Shown: piece by piece, positions 63,541 through 64,000 of the stretch
How the letters are laid out: each line of letters starts with the position of its first letter
Numbering within the stretch: position 1 is the stretch's first letter
Assembly (NCBI RefSeq): GCF_018130245.1
Contig: NZ_JAFCKP010000004.1
Coordinates: 372,001 to 436,000 of the forward strand
DNA: 64,000 bases
Direction: 5' to 3'
Source: Bradyrhizobium sp. SZCCT0231
GTDB lineage: Bacteria > Pseudomonadota > Alphaproteobacteria > Rhizobiales > Xanthobacteraceae
Notes under the pieces: model-generated
What the model saw: only the letters and a program-made list of their open reading frames with translations
What the model was told of the DNA's origin: nothing
The model's database searches: none
Made by a program: the position numbers and the translations under genes

Positions 63541-63560
63541 GCCGCGTCGAAAGACGCGGC
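63541..63560. terminator. bidirectional terminator between the nuclease and L,D-transpeptidase genes
   Basis: Perfect 8-bp stem GCCGCGTC / GACGCGGC with a GAAA tetraloop. On the minus strand it is followed by six T residues (AAAAAA on the plus strand before it), ideal for the L,D-transpeptidase gene. On the plus strand it is followed by CTTTCATCTT. Confidence 0.93.
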
Positions 63561-63585
63561 CTTTCATCTTGACTGGTTCAGGCGA

Positions 63586-64000
63586 TCAGCGCGTCACGAC
63601 CACCGTCGTGCCGACGGAGACGCGGCCATAGAGATCGGTGATATCGTCGTTGAGCATGCGGATGCAGCCGTAGGAGACGAAGCCGCCGATCGAGCCCGGC
63701 ACGTTGGTGCCGTGGATGGCGTATTCGCCGCCGGCGAGCGTCATCGCCGCAACGCCCATCGGGTTGCGCGGCGAGCCGCCCGGAATGACGTCGGGGATAT
63801 TCGGCTTGTCGCGCTTCACCTCGGCGGGCGGTGCCCAGGCCGGATTGAGATACTTGCCGTCGATCTTGGTCGTGCCGGCCCATTGCTTGCCGGCCTTGCC
63901 GACGCCGACCGGATAACGCACGGCGTGGCCGTTATCGAGGATGAGATAGAGCCGCCGCTCGCTGGTCTTGACCACGATGGTGCCCGGCGAATAATCGGCG
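63586..64000 (-). CDS. L,D-transpeptidase (YkuD family), C-terminal part
   Basis: About 137 residues are visible; the N-terminus lies beyond the right edge. The YkuD domain shows YLILDNGHAVRYPVGVGKAG, PDVIPGGSPRNPMGVAAM, and the catalytic motif HGTNVPGSIGGFVSYGCIRM with His and Cys in the right places. L,D-transpeptidases crosslink peptidoglycan or attach outer-membrane proteins to it. It reads on the minus strand and ends in a strong terminator. Confidence 0.93.
   Translation of the reverse strand, partial: ADYSPGTIVVKTSERRLYLILDNGHAVRYPVGVGKAGKQWAGTTKIDGKYLNPAWAPPAEVKRDKPNIPDVIPGGSPRNPMGVAAMTLAGGEYAIHGTNVPGSIGGFVSYGCIRMLNDDITDLYGRVSVGTTVVVTR

Overview
The window looks like a Bradyrhizobium-type alphaproteobacterial chromosome. 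It is GC-rich, has long spurious antisense reading frames, many hairpin-like intergenic repeats, and proteins that read as Bradyrhizobium/Rhodopseudomonas homologues (from memory, no search run). It appears to contain the chromosomal replication origin and its partition locus. No transposase, CRISPR array, rRNA or prophage was seen. Both ends cut genes: dnaQ on the left and an L,D-transpeptidase on the right.

Layout. At 1-2.2 kb, dnaQ, coaE, maf and the PPSR/DUF299 regulator all run leftwards. At 2.2-2.7 kb lies a gene-free stretch with DnaA-box-like sequences and an AT-rich palindrome, the likely oriC. At 2.7-11.5 kb, hemJ, rho, mnmE, mnmG, rsmG, parA and parB all run rightwards. Six parS-like sites lie between the mnmE end and rsmG. 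This matches the order I recall around Caulobacter Cori, except that hemE (beside the origin) and aroE (between maf and coaE) are missing here.

At 11.9-16.2 kb is a leftward block with leuS and lptE overlapping and holA further downstream (tRNA charging, LPS export, replisome clamp loading). At 16.4-24.4 kb are two diguanylate cyclases, a YggS-type PLP protein, an L,D-transpeptidase, an orphan OmpR-type regulator, a cNMP-binding protein, xth and lolA. At 24.4-28.9 kb are ftsK (coupled to lolA), an aminotransferase and a GFA-like protein. At 29.1-32.9 kb are two tandem glnK-amtB pairs for ammonium uptake, the first with a sigma-54-like promoter. At 33.2-43 kb are a broken GYF-domain membrane gene, tesB, a UbiH-type monooxygenase, a Trm112-like protein, a TetR-controlled divergent operon, a PepSY protein, a cytochrome b561, an MHYT-GGDEF-EAL protein, a LON-domain protein and a thioredoxin-TPR co-chaperone.

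At 44.4-46.9 kb, tRNA-Gly(GCC) is followed by a small gene translationally coupled to a Fic AMP-transferase (a likely toxin-antitoxin pair) and an epimerase. At 47.2-57.4 kb are a PQQ-type sugar dehydrogenase with a dihaem cytochrome c, a ketopantoate-reductase-like protein, a DsbA-family isomerase, a MATE exporter, a DUF2239 gene with a repeated operator, a GST, a gamma-glutamyltransferase and an MFS transporter. At 57.5-64 kb are purH behind a ZTP riboswitch, a heparinase II/III protein, rsmB, a DUF1674 (SDHAF4-like) protein, a nuclease and a partial L,D-transpeptidase.

The most useful non-obvious signals are: the oriC/parS organisation, with the rsmG start codon inside a parS site; the coupled Fic module; the ZTP riboswitch; two palindromic operator systems (37.36-37.42 kb and 53.32-53.36 kb); an internal deletion in the GYF-domain gene; and a 25-base repeat shared by two intergenic regions 40 kb apart.
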